A stretch of 64,000 nt of DNA from an uncultured Prevotellaceae bacterium. Lineage in GTDB: Bacteria > Bacteroidota > Bacteroidia > Bacteroidales > Muribaculaceae. The stretch is taken from the NCBI GenBank assembly GCA_947169265.1, contig CAMVPC010000009.1:27701-91700 (forward strand), written 5' to 3'. The position numbers and the translations under genes are program-made. The notes beneath the pieces were generated by a model. The model saw only the letters and a list, made by a program, of their open reading frames with translations. It did no database searches and was not told where the DNA came from. Numbering within the stretch: the first letter of the stretch is position 1; each line of letters begins with the position of its first letter. This document shows positions 42,204-50,902 of this stretch, in pieces.

Positions 42204-43589
42204 ATGAAACATTCAATTTTATTAAAATCAATCCTGCTTATGGTGGTTTTGCCAGCCACCTTGCCCGCCAGTGCATACGACTTTATGGTCAATGGCCTGT
42301 GCTACAACATTACCAGCGACAGTACTGTCGAGGTGACGTATGAAAAAAAACTTGCCAACTGGTTTGATGGTGAGTGCATCATTCCAGAATCGGTGACTAA
42401 CAATAGCACGGTTTTCCACGTCAACAAAATTGGCGACTGGGCATTTGGCTTTTGCACGGGGTTGACAAGCGTCACCATCCCTAACTCCGTCACTTTCATC
42501 GACAACTCCGCATTTGCAAACTGTACAGGGTTGACAAGCGTCACCATCCCCAACTCCGTCACCACCATCGGCTACTCTGCATTCCGCTATTGCACGGGTT
42601 TGACGAGTCTCACCATCCCAAACTCTGTCACCACCATCGGCAGCCTTGCTTTCCGCAGCTGCACTGGGTTAGAAACAATCGTGATAGAATCGGGCAACCC
42701 AGTATATGATTCACGAGATAATTGTAATGCTATTATTGAAACAACAAGTAATATGTTAATAGCAGGTTGTAAAAGCACCACCATTCCTAACACTATCACT
42801 TCAATTGGATTCGGTGCGTTCCACGGTTGCACGGGGTTGACGAACATCACCATCCCAAACTCCGTCACTTTAATCGGACAAGGTGCCTTCCACGGTTGCA
42901 CGGGGTTGACGAGCATCACCGTCCCCAATTCCGTCATTTTAATCGAAAGTGGAGCGTTTTACAATTGCACGGGGATGACAAGTTTCATCATCCCCAATAC
43001 CATCACCACAATCTGCGACGGCGTGTTCTGGGAATGCAGCGGCTTGACAAATGTCACCATTCCAAACTCCGTTGCCTCAATTGGTAACTATGCGTTCTAC
43101 CGTTGCACGGGGTTGACAAGTGTCACCATCCCCAATTCCGTTACCAGCATCGGCGAAGACGCGTTCTTTAACAGTGGCCTGACGAATGTGACCATCCCCA
43201 ACTCAGTCACCACCGTCGGCAACCATGCATTCAGTCGGTGCGACCGCATGAGTGGCATTCACAGCCATATTGAGAATCCCAACAATGTAACATTAGGAAG
43301 TAATGTGTTTGAAGGAATCGATATGTCGTCTTGCCAGTTGTATGTGCCGAGTGGCCCGATTGGATTATATCGAGAAGCCGACCAGTGGAAAGATTTCGAC
43401 AATATAGTGCCCTTTGGCAAGCCGGGTGACGTGAACGGCGACGAGGTGGTGAGCGGCGCCGATGTGACGGAGCTCTACAACGTGCTGCTCGATGGGGCCG
43501 AGGCCGGCGGCGATGCCGACGTGAACGGCGACGGCGTGTTCAGCGGCGCTGACGTGACCGCCCTATACGACTTACTGCTGGGGCAGTAA
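42204..43589 (+). CDS. BspA-like LRR secreted protein with dockerin-like tail
   Basis: 461 residues from ATG 42204; a TTG two codons earlier is less likely. The signal peptide is SILLKSILLMVVLPATLPASA. Residues about 75-380 form roughly ten LRR_5 repeats with consensus TSVTIPNSVTTIGxxAFxxCTGL, very regular and partly repeated at DNA level. After residue 407 come two dockerin-like calcium loops (DVNGDEVVSGADVTELY and DVNGDGVFSGADVTALYDLLL), the same tail type as in the 18.8-27 kb array. This joins the two surface-protein families of the window. It is transcribed alone from 42094-42124, and a strong terminator follows. Binding or attachment role inferred. Confidence 0.9.
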   Translation: MKHSILLKSILLMVVLPATLPASAYDFMVNGLCYNITSDSTVEVTYEKKLANWFDGECIIPESVTNNSTVFHVNKIGDWAFGFCTGLTSVTIPNSVTFIDNSAFANCTGLTSVTIPNSVTTIGYSAFRYCTGLTSLTIPNSVTTIGSLAFRSCTGLETIVIESGNPVYDSRDNCNAIIETTSNMLIAGCKSTTIPNTITSIGFGAFHGCTGLTNITIPNSVTLIGQGAFHGCTGLTSITVPNSVILIESGAFYNCTGMTSFIIPNTITTICDGVFWECSGLTNVTIPNSVASIGNYAFYRCTGLTSVTIPNSVTSIGEDAFFNSGLTNVTIPNSVTTVGNHAFSRCDRMSGIHSHIENPNNVTLGSNVFEGIDMSSCQLYVPSGPIGLYREADQWKDFDNIVPFGKPGDVNGDEVVSGADVTELYNVLLDGAEAGGDADVNGDGVFSGADVTALYDLLLGQ

Positions 43590-43656
43590 GTTGTTGGTAA
43601 CGATTAGCGGGTAACGATTAACTAATTGACACAGCGGAGTTTCGCATAAGGATTAT

Positions 43657-43707
43657 GCTCGGGTAGTTCGACCGCTATTGCGGTATGGCTTCCCGAGCTC
43701 GTTTTTT
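43657..43707 (+). terminator. Rho-independent terminator of the LRR-dockerin gene
   Basis: GCTCGGG (43657-43663) pairs with CCCGAGC (43692-43698). An inner ACCGC tatt GCGGT stem (43671-43684) is present, and a T6 run (43702-43707) follows. Confidence 0.8.
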
Positions 43708-43735
43708 CTGTGATTGTGCGAAAACTGCCAATTAA

Positions 43736-43767
43736 TTTGCTATTCCGCTGGTTTTGCACTATCTTTG
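43736..43767 (+). promoter_or_regulatory. Bacteroidota-type promoter of the toxin-antitoxin pair
   Basis: TTTG (43736-43739), 20 nt, TATCTTTG (43760-43767), 30 nt before the ATG at 43798. A full consensus match. Confidence 0.75.
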
Positions 43768-43797
43768 CCATTCGAATAACGAGCAAATCAAAAAAGG

Positions 43798-44001
43798 ATG
43801 GCAACTTACACAATCACATTAAATGAGCGTTCGGCACGAGGGAAAGCTCTCGTGTCATACCTGAAAGCATTAGGCGTGCTCATACAGAAAGTACCCACCA
43901 GGGCAAAAAGCAGTTATCTGCGCTCCCAAGAGGACAAACAGGCAGGCCGTATTGAAACTTTTGCCTCGTCAGAAGAAATGTTCAAGTCTTTAGGGATTTA
44001 A
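43798..44001 (+). CDS. Putative antitoxin of a YafQ-type toxin-antitoxin system
   Basis: 67 residues (ATYTITLNERSARGKALVSYLKALG...). The N-terminal beta strand followed by a helix (TYTITLNERSARGKALVSYL) fits a short DNA-binding antitoxin arm. The C-terminal part (EEMFKSLGI) would wrap the toxin. The family is not confidently named. The call rests on its size and its position 2 nt upstream of a YafQ-like toxin, in the usual antitoxin-first order. Antitoxins of this type normally repress their own promoter together with the toxin. Confidence 0.75.
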   Translation: MATYTITLNERSARGKALVSYLKALGVLIQKVPTRAKSSYLRSQEDKQAGRIETFASSEEMFKSLGI

Positions 44002-44003
44002 CC

Positions 44004-44276
44004 ATGTACACGGTACGAATTACCAAAACGTTCCGCAAGGATACGGAACGTTGCCGCAAACATGGTTATGATATGGAACTTCTCAAAACCGCAATCCGCT
44101 TGCTTGAAATTAATGGCATGTTGCCCATGTCTTATCGTCCGCACAAGTTATCGGGTAATTTCGGCTGTTGTTGGGAATGCCATTTGAAGCCTGACTGGTT
44201 ACTAATATGGGAACAAAATGACGCAGAACTGACGTTACTTTTCACTGGAACTGGAACACATTCCGATCTGTTTTAA
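44004..44276 (+). CDS. YafQ/RelE-superfamily mRNA interferase toxin
   Basis: 90 residues. The start (YTVRITKTFRKDTERCRKHGYD) and end (L.LLFTGTGTHSDLF) match the YafQ subgroup of RelE toxins. LPMSYRPHKLSGNFGCCWECHLKPDWLLIWE contains the usual YrxHxLxGxxxxxxxxHxxPDwLLIY core, with His residues at the positions expected for catalysis. The active protein cleaves mRNA at the ribosome. It follows the antitoxin by 2 nt and is closed by a terminator at 44297-44323. Confidence 0.9.
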   Translation: MYTVRITKTFRKDTERCRKHGYDMELLKTAIRLLEINGMLPMSYRPHKLSGNFGCCWECHLKPDWLLIWEQNDAELTLLFTGTGTHSDLF

Positions 44277-44296
44277 TCCGAATTCGCAAATAGGCA

Positions 44297-44323
44297 CACC
44301 AAAGATTTTGGTGGGCTTTTTTT
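44297..44323 (+). terminator. Rho-independent terminator after the toxin gene
   Basis: CACCAAA (44297-44303), loop GAT, TTTGGTG (44307-44313), then GGC and a T7 run. Confidence 0.8.
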
Positions 44324-44353
44324 GTGTAAAAAGTGGCGGTTGTGGCAGTTTTT

Positions 44354-44384
44354 TTTGCCATGTGGGGCAAAATTCTTAACTTTG
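44354..44384 (+). promoter_or_regulatory. Bacteroidota-type promoter of the etf operon
   Basis: TTTG (44354-44357), 19 nt, TAACTTTG (44377-44384), 55 nt before the ATG at 44440. Confidence 0.75.
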
Positions 44385-44439
44385 CACGTTTTAGACTTAA
44401 AAGAGAAAGAGTAAATCATAAAATAAAGAAGAATTAGCA

Positions 44440-45312
44440 ATGAGTTTAAACATCGTTGTGCTGGCCAAGCAAGTGCCAGACACCCGTAACGTGGGGAAAG
44501 ACGCGATGAAGGCCGACGGCACCATCAACCGTGCCGCGTTGCCCGCCATCTTCAACCCCGAAGACCTCAATGCCCTCGAACAGGCATTGCAGCTGAAAGA
44601 GGCCCATCCGGGCTCGAAAATCACCCTTGTCACGATGGGGCTGCCGCGCAGCGCCGAGATGGTGCGCGAAAGCCTGTACCGCGGCGGCGACGACGGCGTG
44701 GTGCTCACCGACCGTCCGCTGGGCGGCGCCGACACGCTGGCCACAAGCTACTCGCTGGCGCAAACCATCAAGCACCTGGGCAAGGTGGACATCATCGTGG
44801 GCGGCCGTCAGGCTATCGACGGCGACACCGCGCAAGTGGGTCCGCAAATCGCCGAAAAGTTGGGCTTGCCGCAAGTGACCTACGCCGAACAGTTGCGCGT
44901 AGATAATGGCATCGCCACCGTGAAGCGCCGCATCGAGCGCGGTTTTGAGACCGTGGAGTGCCCGCTGCCCTGCGTGGTGACCGTCAACGGCAGCGCCGAC
45001 GCCTGCCGCCCGCGCAACGCCAAGCTGGTGCAGAAATACAAATATGCCGTCACCCCCAGCGAGTGCGCCGGCCTAAGCGAGTCGCGCAAGGCCCTCGTTG
45101 AGCAACGTCCTTACCTGCAAATCCGCGAGTGGGGCGTGGCCGACATTGAGGCCGACCCCGAGCAGATAGGCATGAAGGGCTCGCCCACCAAGGTGAAGAC
45201 CGTGGTCAACGTCGTGTTCCAAGCCAAAGAGAGCAAGAAAATCGAGGCCGCCGACGAAGCCGGCATCGAAGGTCTGGTGCAAGAATTGATTGCCGACCAC
45301 ATTATTGGATAA
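44440..45312 (+). CDS. etfB: Electron transfer flavoprotein, beta subunit
   Basis: 290 residues. Typical EtfB features are VVLAKQVPDTRNV at the N-terminus, INRAALPAIFNPEDLNALEQALQLKE, ITLVTMGLPRSAEMVRESLYRGGDDGVVLTDRPLGGADTLATSYSLAQ and the QAIDGDTAQVGPQIAEKLGLPQVTYA loop. With EtfA it forms the FAD/AMP-binding heterodimer that carries electrons between flavin dehydrogenases and the respiratory chain or a bifurcating partner. It is the first gene of a three-gene operon with etfA (21-nt gap) and an acyl-CoA dehydrogenase. Confidence 0.96.
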   Translation: MSLNIVVLAKQVPDTRNVGKDAMKADGTINRAALPAIFNPEDLNALEQALQLKEAHPGSKITLVTMGLPRSAEMVRESLYRGGDDGVVLTDRPLGGADTLATSYSLAQTIKHLGKVDIIVGGRQAIDGDTAQVGPQIAEKLGLPQVTYAEQLRVDNGIATVKRRIERGFETVECPLPCVVTVNGSADACRPRNAKLVQKYKYAVTPSECAGLSESRKALVEQRPYLQIREWGVADIEADPEQIGMKGSPTKVKTVVNVVFQAKESKKIEAADEAGIEGLVQELIADHIIG

Positions 45313-45333
45313 TACGCTAAAAACATCAAGATA

Positions 45334-46362
45334 ATGGAAGATAAACACAACCTGATAGTATATTGCGAGTATGACGAAGGACGCATCGCCGACGTGAGCC
45401 TCGAACTGCTCACCAAAGGACGCACCCTGGCCACAGCTCGCGGCATTCGCCTCGAAGCCCTCGTACTGGGCGACAACCTCAAGGGCATTGAGCAACAGTT
45501 GTTCCCCTATGGCGTAGATGTGGTCTACAAAATGGAAGACGCGCGGCTGTACCCTTACACCTCGCTACCCCACTCGAGCGCCGTCATCAACCTGTTCCGC
45601 CAGATAGAGCCCGAGATTTGTCTCATGGGCGCCACCTCGATAGGGCGCGACCTGGGACCCCGCGTATCGTCGTGCCTGCACAGCGGCCTCACCGCCGACT
45701 GCACGGCACTCGAGATTGGCGACCACACCGACCCGGTGACCAAAAAAGAATACAAGAACCTGCTTTATCAAATTCGCCCGGCCTTTGGTGGCAACATTGT
45801 GGCCACCATTGTCAACCCCGAGCACCGTCCCCAAATGGCGACCGTGCGCGAGGGCGTGATGAAGAAAGAGATTTTCGATGAGAACTACCGCGGCACCGTT
45901 GTCGAGCTCAAAGCCGACGACTATGTGGACCCCACAAGCTATGTGGTGAAAATCATCGACCGCGAGATTGAGAAAAGCAAGGTCAACATCAAGAACTCGC
46001 CCATCATCGTGGCCGGCGGCTACGGCGTGGGGAGCAAAGAGAACTTCGACCTCATCTTCCAACTTGCCGATGTGCTCGGCGGCGAAGTGGGCGCCAGCCG
46101 CGCCGCTGTCGACGCCGGCTTTGTGGAGCATGACCGCCAGATAGGACAAACCGGCGTTACCGTGCGCCCCAAGCTCTATATCGCCTGCGGCATCTCGGGC
46201 CAAATCCAGCACGTGGCCGGCATGAACGAGAGCTCGATCATCATCAGCATCAACAACGACCCGCAAGCTCCCATCAACGCCATCGCCGACTATGTCATCA
46301 CCGGCGACCTCGAGGAGGTCATTCCCAAGCTCATCAAGTATTACAAGAAAAATTCAAAATAA
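45334..46362 (+). CDS. etfA: Electron transfer flavoprotein, alpha subunit
   Basis: 342 residues. The N-terminal domain (IVYCEYDEGRIADVSLELLTKGRTLA) is followed by the C-terminal FAD domain: IIVAGGYGVGSKENFDLIFQLADVLGGEVGASRAAVDAGFVEHDRQIGQTG, RPKLYIACGISGQIQHVAGM and SIIISINNDPQAPI. All are canonical EtfA motifs. Partner of the etfB product; the acyl-CoA dehydrogenase gene begins at the very next base after its stop. Confidence 0.96.
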   Translation: MEDKHNLIVYCEYDEGRIADVSLELLTKGRTLATARGIRLEALVLGDNLKGIEQQLFPYGVDVVYKMEDARLYPYTSLPHSSAVINLFRQIEPEICLMGATSIGRDLGPRVSSCLHSGLTADCTALEIGDHTDPVTKKEYKNLLYQIRPAFGGNIVATIVNPEHRPQMATVREGVMKKEIFDENYRGTVVELKADDYVDPTSYVVKIIDREIEKSKVNIKNSPIIVAGGYGVGSKENFDLIFQLADVLGGEVGASRAAVDAGFVEHDRQIGQTGVTVRPKLYIACGISGQIQHVAGMNESSIIISINNDPQAPINAIADYVITGDLEEVIPKLIKYYKKNSK

Positions 46363-48072
46363 ATGGCAAACTTTTATACCGACAATAAGGCGCTCAACTA
46401 CCACCTCCATCACCCGCTCATGGAGAAAATCGTGGCCATGAAGGAGCGCGACTACACCCAGTGTGAGCAATTCGACTACGCGCCGCTCGACTTTGAGGAC
46501 GCCATGGATTCCTACGAGCGCATCCTCGAAATCACCGGCGAGATTGCCGCCGAGATTATCGCCCCCAACGCCGAGAGCGTCGACAAGGAAGGCCCGCACC
46601 ACGCCAACGGGCGCGTGGCCTACGCCAGCAAAACTGTCGAGAACCTCGAGGCCACACGCAAGGCTGGCCTCCACGGCATCTCGATGCCCCGCAAGTACGG
46701 CGGCCTGAACATTCCCAACGTCACGTTCTCGATGCTCAGCGAGATGATAGCGCAAGCCGACGCCGGTTTCCAAAACGTGTGGAGCCTGCAAAGCTGTATC
46801 GACACGTTATTTGAAGCTGGCGACGAAGCGCAGTTCGAGCGCTACATCCCGCGCGCGTGCAACGGCGAGACCATGTCGATGGACCTTACCGAGCCCGATG
46901 CCGGCAGCGACCTGCAAAGCGTCATGCTCAAGGCCACGCAAGCCGACGACGGCACGTGGCGCCTGAACGGCGTGAAACGCTTTATCACCAACGGCGACAG
47001 CGACCTGCACCTGGTGCTGGCGCGCAGCGAGGAAGGCACAAAGGACGGCCGCGGCCTGTCGATGTTCATCTACGACAAGCGCAACGGCGGCGTGACCGTG
47101 CGCCGCATCGAGGACAAGATGGGTATCCACGGCAGCCCCACGTGCGAGCTGGTGTTCAAGAACGCCAAGGCCGAGCTGTGCGGTAGCCGCCGCCTGGGCC
47201 TCATCAAGTATGTGATGTCGCTCATGAACGGCGCCCGCCTGGGCATCACGGCCCAGAGCGTGGGCATCAGCCAAGCGGCTTACAACGAGGCCGTCGACTA
47301 CGCCCGCAGCCGCCAGCAGTTCGGTAAACCCATTATCCAATTCCCCGCCGTGAGCGAGATGATTGCCAACATCAAGGCCAAGCTCGACGCCTCGCGCACC
47401 ATCCTCTACGAGACGGCACGATTTGTCGACGTGTACAAGATTTGGGAACAAATCGCCCGCGAACGCGCGCTCACTCCCGAAGAACGCGCCGAGATGAAAC
47501 GCTACAACCGCCTCGCCGACGCCTTCACGCCGCTGGCCAAGGCGTTCACCACAGAGTACGCGAACCAAAATGCGTACGACTGCGTGCAAATTCACGGTGG
47601 CAGCGGCTTCATGCGCGACTACACCTGCGAGCGCCTCTATCGCGATGCCCGCATCACCAACATCTACGAGGGTACCACCCAGTTGCAGGTGGTGGCCGCC
47701 ATTCGCCACATCACCACCGGCACTTACCTTAATCAAATCAAGGAATATGCCGCCGGCGAGTATAGCGAAGCCGTGGCTCCCCTCAAGGCACGCCTTGAGA
47801 GCATGACGGCCCACTTCGAGCACGCGCTCGAGACCGTCAAGGCCGCCGACGATGCCGACTACGTCACCTTCCACGCACGCCGTCTCGTGGAGATGGCCGG
47901 CCACGTCATCATGGGCTACCTGCTCATTGGCGACGCTTCGCGCGAGCCCGACTTGTTCCTCAAGTCGGCCAAGGTTTATGTCAACTATGGTGAGGCCGAG
48001 GTGACGCGTCACTGCACGTTTATCGAGCACTTCAACCGCGACGACGTCGCCCAGGCTTACCTGCAGGCATAA
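46363..48072 (+). CDS. Acyl-CoA dehydrogenase family protein (long form)
   Basis: 569 residues, longer than the about 380 of a typical acyl-CoA dehydrogenase because of an N-terminal extension and an about 120-residue C-terminal helical domain (EYSEAVAPLKARLESMTAHFEHALETV). The core shows MDLTEPDAGSDLQSVMLKA and FITNGDSDLHLVLAR for FAD binding. MGIHGSPTCELVFKNAKAE, RSRQQFGKPIIQFPAV and RDARITNIYEGTTQLQ follow, the last containing the catalytic Glu. It probably oxidises a CoA thioester and passes electrons to EtfAB, encoded just upstream. The exact substrate is unknown. Confidence 0.94.
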   Translation: MANFYTDNKALNYHLHHPLMEKIVAMKERDYTQCEQFDYAPLDFEDAMDSYERILEITGEIAAEIIAPNAESVDKEGPHHANGRVAYASKTVENLEATRKAGLHGISMPRKYGGLNIPNVTFSMLSEMIAQADAGFQNVWSLQSCIDTLFEAGDEAQFERYIPRACNGETMSMDLTEPDAGSDLQSVMLKATQADDGTWRLNGVKRFITNGDSDLHLVLARSEEGTKDGRGLSMFIYDKRNGGVTVRRIEDKMGIHGSPTCELVFKNAKAELCGSRRLGLIKYVMSLMNGARLGITAQSVGISQAAYNEAVDYARSRQQFGKPIIQFPAVSEMIANIKAKLDASRTILYETARFVDVYKIWEQIARERALTPEERAEMKRYNRLADAFTPLAKAFTTEYANQNAYDCVQIHGGSGFMRDYTCERLYRDARITNIYEGTTQLQVVAAIRHITTGTYLNQIKEYAAGEYSEAVAPLKARLESMTAHFEHALETVKAADDADYVTFHARRLVEMAGHVIMGYLLIGDASREPDLFLKSAKVYVNYGEAEVTRHCTFIEHFNRDDVAQAYLQA

Positions 48073-48114
48073 ACCTGCAAGTCGTCAAGACTCAATACAC
48101 ATTATTTATAATCT

Positions 48115-48173
48115 AGTGGCGCACCACCACATCGGCCCCTCGACCGGGACGCGAGGGTGCGCCACTTTCTTTT
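48115..48173 (+). terminator. Terminator of the etf operon
   Basis: AGTGGCGCACC (48115-48125) pairs perfectly with GGTGCGCCACT (48156-48166), followed by TTCTTTT. Confidence 0.75.
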
Positions 48174-48191
48174 AAATCGCCACAATTCATT

Positions 48192-48629
48192 ATGATTCAA
48201 CGCATTCAATCGGTATATCTATTCTTTGCCGCGGCGGCAATGATTGTGTACATGTTCATGCCGGTCATGGGCCTTGCCGCCCCCGACGGCAACCACGTCA
48301 TGGGTGCCCTCGCGGGCCTCAACGGCATCGACACGCCCAACTATATTTTCCTCGTGCTCGAAGCGCTCGTCGCCCTCATGGCTCTTGTCACCATCTTCAA
48401 GTTCAAGAACCTCAAGCGGCAATCGAGTCTGTGCAAAATCACGTTGACACTCACCATCGCGCTCATCATCACCATCGTTGCCACCTGGCTCATGCAAAAG
48501 GGGCAAGCCATCGCCACGCTCACGCCGTGGTTCGTCTTGCCGTTCGTGACATTATTTTTCCTCATGATGGCCGGCGGCGGTATTAACAAGGACCGCAAAC
48601 TCCTTGCCGAGGCCGACCGTCTGCGATAA
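48192..48629 (+). CDS. DUF4293 family membrane protein
   Basis: 145 residues with four membrane helices: SVYLFFAAAAMIVYMFMPVMG, FLVLEALVALMALVTIF, LTLTIALIITIVATWLM and WFVLPFVTLFFLMMAG. The start MIQRIQSVYLF is the family signature of DUF4293, a Bacteroidota-specific inner-membrane protein of unknown role. An acyltransferase gene follows after 21 nt and may be co-transcribed. Confidence 0.88.
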   Translation: MIQRIQSVYLFFAAAAMIVYMFMPVMGLAAPDGNHVMGALAGLNGIDTPNYIFLVLEALVALMALVTIFKFKNLKRQSSLCKITLTLTIALIITIVATWLMQKGQAIATLTPWFVLPFVTLFFLMMAGGGINKDRKLLAEADRLR

Positions 48630-48650
48630 GCGAAACCTCACTCACGCCCC

Positions 48651-49673
48651 ATGCCCGGCGCAAACCACAACGCATCCACACAGTCGCAGCGCGAGCCGTG
48701 GCTCGATGTGGCGCGCTGCCTGGGTTGCTTGAGTGTGCTTGTAATCCATTGTCCCGACAGCGCGTGCAATGGCGGGCTGGCGCGTGCCGCTATCGAATAC
48801 TGCGCCGTGGCGTGCGCCAGCGTACTTTTCTTCATGATTTCGGGCGCGCTTGTGCTCTACCGCCCTGTGGAGCACGCGCGACCCTGGCTCAAGCACCGCC
48901 TGGGCCGCGTGGTGATTCCCATGGTTATTTGGACGCTCGTCACGTTGCTTGTCAACCTGGCGGCGGGACGGCTACTGCCTGACGACTTCGCGCACCGCCT
49001 ACTCATGATACCGTTCCGGGCACAGGAAGGCGCGTTTTGGTTCATCTATGTAGTGGTGGGCATTTACCTACTCGCGCCTGTGCTGGCCGCGTGGCTGGCA
49101 CGTTGCAAGAAACGTGACCTGCAACTGTACCTGGGTATTTGGTTCGCGAGCCTTTTCGCGCCCACGCTGGCCTATTTTGTGCCCGAAGTGGCTCGCGTTA
49201 CCGACGCCCACTATGGCTACCTCTACCACTTCTATGGTTATGCGGGACTCGCCGTCGCCGGCTACTATGTGAGGCGATACGGCATGTTCAACAAGTCGCC
49301 CTGGCTATTGGTAATCTTGGCGGTAGCCTTGCTCGCCTTGCCCGTTGTGCTGCGGGCCACGCCGTTGCCGTCGCGTCTGTGGTCGCCACGCCTGTCGCCG
49401 GGCGTGGTGGCGCTCACCATCGTGGTTTTTGCCTCTATCAAGCACATTCCGCCATGCCGCTTCACCTCGTGGACCACGCGATTGGCGGCTTTCACCTTTG
49501 GTATCTACCTTACCCACAAACTCGTCATCCTGTGGCTGCTACGCCCGCTCGTAGCCCCGTGGCACCTACCCTATCTCATCGAAATGCCGCTCACCGTCGC
49601 GCTCACCGCGCTCATTGCCGGCGGCATCGTCGCGCTGCTCAAGCGCCTGCCCCATCACCGCCTGGTGTGCTGA
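48651..49673 (+). CDS. Acyltransferase 3 family membrane protein
   Basis: 340 residues with about ten membrane helices. The N-terminal REPWLDVARCLGCLSVLVIHCPD has the RxxxLDxxR..A...Vx.xH pattern of acyltransferase-3 enzymes, including the conserved His. Other family-like parts are FFMISGALVLYRP, FWFIYVVVGIYLLAPVL and FTFGIYLTHKLVILWLL. These proteins move O-acetyl or similar groups onto cell-surface polysaccharide or lipid. The acceptor here is unknown. It converges on surE with an 7-nt gap between stops. Confidence 0.9.
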   Translation: MPGANHNASTQSQREPWLDVARCLGCLSVLVIHCPDSACNGGLARAAIEYCAVACASVLFFMISGALVLYRPVEHARPWLKHRLGRVVIPMVIWTLVTLLVNLAAGRLLPDDFAHRLLMIPFRAQEGAFWFIYVVVGIYLLAPVLAAWLARCKKRDLQLYLGIWFASLFAPTLAYFVPEVARVTDAHYGYLYHFYGYAGLAVAGYYVRRYGMFNKSPWLLVILAVALLALPVVLRATPLPSRLWSPRLSPGVVALTIVVFASIKHIPPCRFTSWTTRLAAFTFGIYLTHKLVILWLLRPLVAPWHLPYLIEMPLTVALTALIAGGIVALLKRLPHHRLVC

Positions 49674-49680
49674 CCGTCCC

Positions 49681-50442
49681 TTACAGCTTAAGTTGCTCCT
49701 CGATAATAGGCATCGAGGGGTAGTGAGTTTGGTCGGCAAAAATGGGCGTAACACTTACCCAACCGCGGTCGAGCCAATAGGTGTCGTTGAGCGTGTCATT
49801 GGGGTCGTCGTTCTCGTAGTAGCCCGTAATCCAATAATAATCGCGGCCGTGAGGGTCAACACGATGCTCAAACTCCTTGACCCACTTTCCGGCGGCACTG
49901 CGTGTGATTTTCATGCCCGGATATTCGTCGCCCTCGCCGAGCGGCGGGAAATTCACATTCAGGCACACGCCGGGCGGCAGTCCGCGTTCCAGGGTGCGCT
50001 CGATGATGTGACGAATGAGCGGTTCACACTCGGGCATCGCGGCTTGCGGGTCAAACGAGCCGTAGGAGAACGCCAGCGCAGGCACGTCGTGGAACACGCC
50101 CTCGAGCGCCACACCCACCGTGCCGCTATATATCGAACTGTTTCCCGAATTGTAGCCATGATTAATTCCGCTGAGCAACAAGCGAGGCCGTTCGGCAAGT
50201 AGTTGGTCGAGAGCGAGCTTGGCGCAATCGGTGGGAGTGCCGCTTACGGCATAGCGCGTGAGGCGGTCGCTCTTCTCGAGCAGGTGGGCCATGATGGGCC
50301 GGTCAAAGGTGATTGAACTTGATTTCCCGCTCTGGTGGGTAGTGGGCGCCGCCACCATCACGTTGTCATAGTCGAGCGCGATGCGCGTGAGCAGGGCAAG
50401 GCCCTTGGCGTTTATGCCGTCGTCGTTACTGATGAGAAACAT
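49681..50442 (-). CDS. surE: 5'/3'-nucleotidase SurE
   Basis: 253 residues, the usual SurE size. The metal site is in FLISNDDGINAKGLALL (Asp-Asp). APTTHQSGKSSSIT, VSGTPTDCAKLAL, LLSGINHGYNSGNSSIYSGTVGVALEG and GLPPGVCLNVNFP are the family motifs in order. It removes phosphate from nucleoside 5'- or 3'-monophosphates in the cytoplasm. Transcribed alone; tRNA-Asp lies upstream on the same strand with its own terminator in between. Confidence 0.96.
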   Translation of the reverse strand: MFLISNDDGINAKGLALLTRIALDYDNVMVAAPTTHQSGKSSSITFDRPIMAHLLEKSDRLTRYAVSGTPTDCAKLALDQLLAERPRLLLSGINHGYNSGNSSIYSGTVGVALEGVFHDVPALAFSYGSFDPQAAMPECEPLIRHIIERTLERGLPPGVCLNVNFPPLGEGDEYPGMKITRSAAGKWVKEFEHRVDPHGRDYYWITGYYENDDPNDTLNDTYWLDRGWVSVTPIFADQTHYPSMPIIEEQLKL

Positions 50443-50498
50443 ATATAAGTGTTAAGTTTATAGACATTTAGAATCCAACTTCACATTGCTGAAACCAC

Positions 50499-50547
50499 AA
50501 AAAAGAGAATGAGCGACTGGTGCTATCAAAGCTCCATAATCGCTCAT
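50499..50547 (-). terminator. Rho-independent terminator of tRNA-Asp
   Basis: ATGAGCGA (50509-50516) pairs with TCGCTCAT (50540-50547). On the minus strand the stem is followed by TCTC and a T6 run (50504-50499), 17 nt past the tRNA end. Confidence 0.75.
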
Positions 50548-50563
50548 CTCCTCTCTCCACTTG

Positions 50564-50637
50564 CGGTGCGTACAGGACTCGAACCAGCGACCTCCTGCGT
50601 GACAGGCAGGCATTCTAACCAACTGAACTAACGCACC
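50564..50637 (-). tRNA. tRNA-Asp (anticodon GUC)
   Basis: 74 nt. Acceptor stem GGTGCGT/ACGCACC, D arm AGTTCAGTTGGTTAGAAT, anticodon stem CCTGC/GCAGG with loop CTGTCAC (anticodon GTC), T arm with GGTTCGAGTCC, discriminator G as expected for tRNA-Asp. CCA is not encoded. Confidence 0.95.
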
Positions 50638-50678
50638 GTGTTTAAGTGTTGCGACTCGCTCTTGTCGAATTGCGAGTG

Positions 50679-50709
50679 CAAAGTTACGACATTTTTTTAA
50701 TGTGGCAAA
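50679..50709 (-). promoter_or_regulatory. Bacteroidota-type promoter of tRNA-Asp
   Basis: Minus strand TTTG (50709-50706), 19 nt, TAACTTTG (50686-50679), 42 nt before the mature tRNA. Confidence 0.7.
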
Positions 50710-50801
50710 TTTTTTTCGACTTTTTTTTCAAAAAAAATGTTTTTTCGACTTTTTGGGGCATATTTTTCCCCTTTTTGTGCCGCAAATAGAAATCATTTCG
50801 C

Positions 50802-50809
50802 TAAATTTG
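50802..50809 (+). promoter_or_regulatory. Candidate -7 box of the GYF/CD225 operon
   Basis: TAAATTTG fits TAnnTTTG, 93 nt before the ATG at 50903. TTTG at 50774-50777 is 24 nt upstream, longer than the usual spacer. Confidence 0.45.
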
Positions 50810-50902
50810 CACATTATATTATATCGCGCGACACTCACGACGCGCGGCACACGGGACCCCGAGTCCCGCCACATTGACAACAACATTTAATATATAGGCA
50901 CT

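Noticed and set aside
42460..43250. Another direct-repeat cluster resembling CRISPR or a satellite
   Set aside because: The periodicity is about 69 nt in frame and encodes 23-residue LRR_5 repeats.
46807..48030. A 407-codon minus-strand frame inside the acyl-CoA dehydrogenase gene
   Set aside because: Antisense shadow of a gene with all family motifs.
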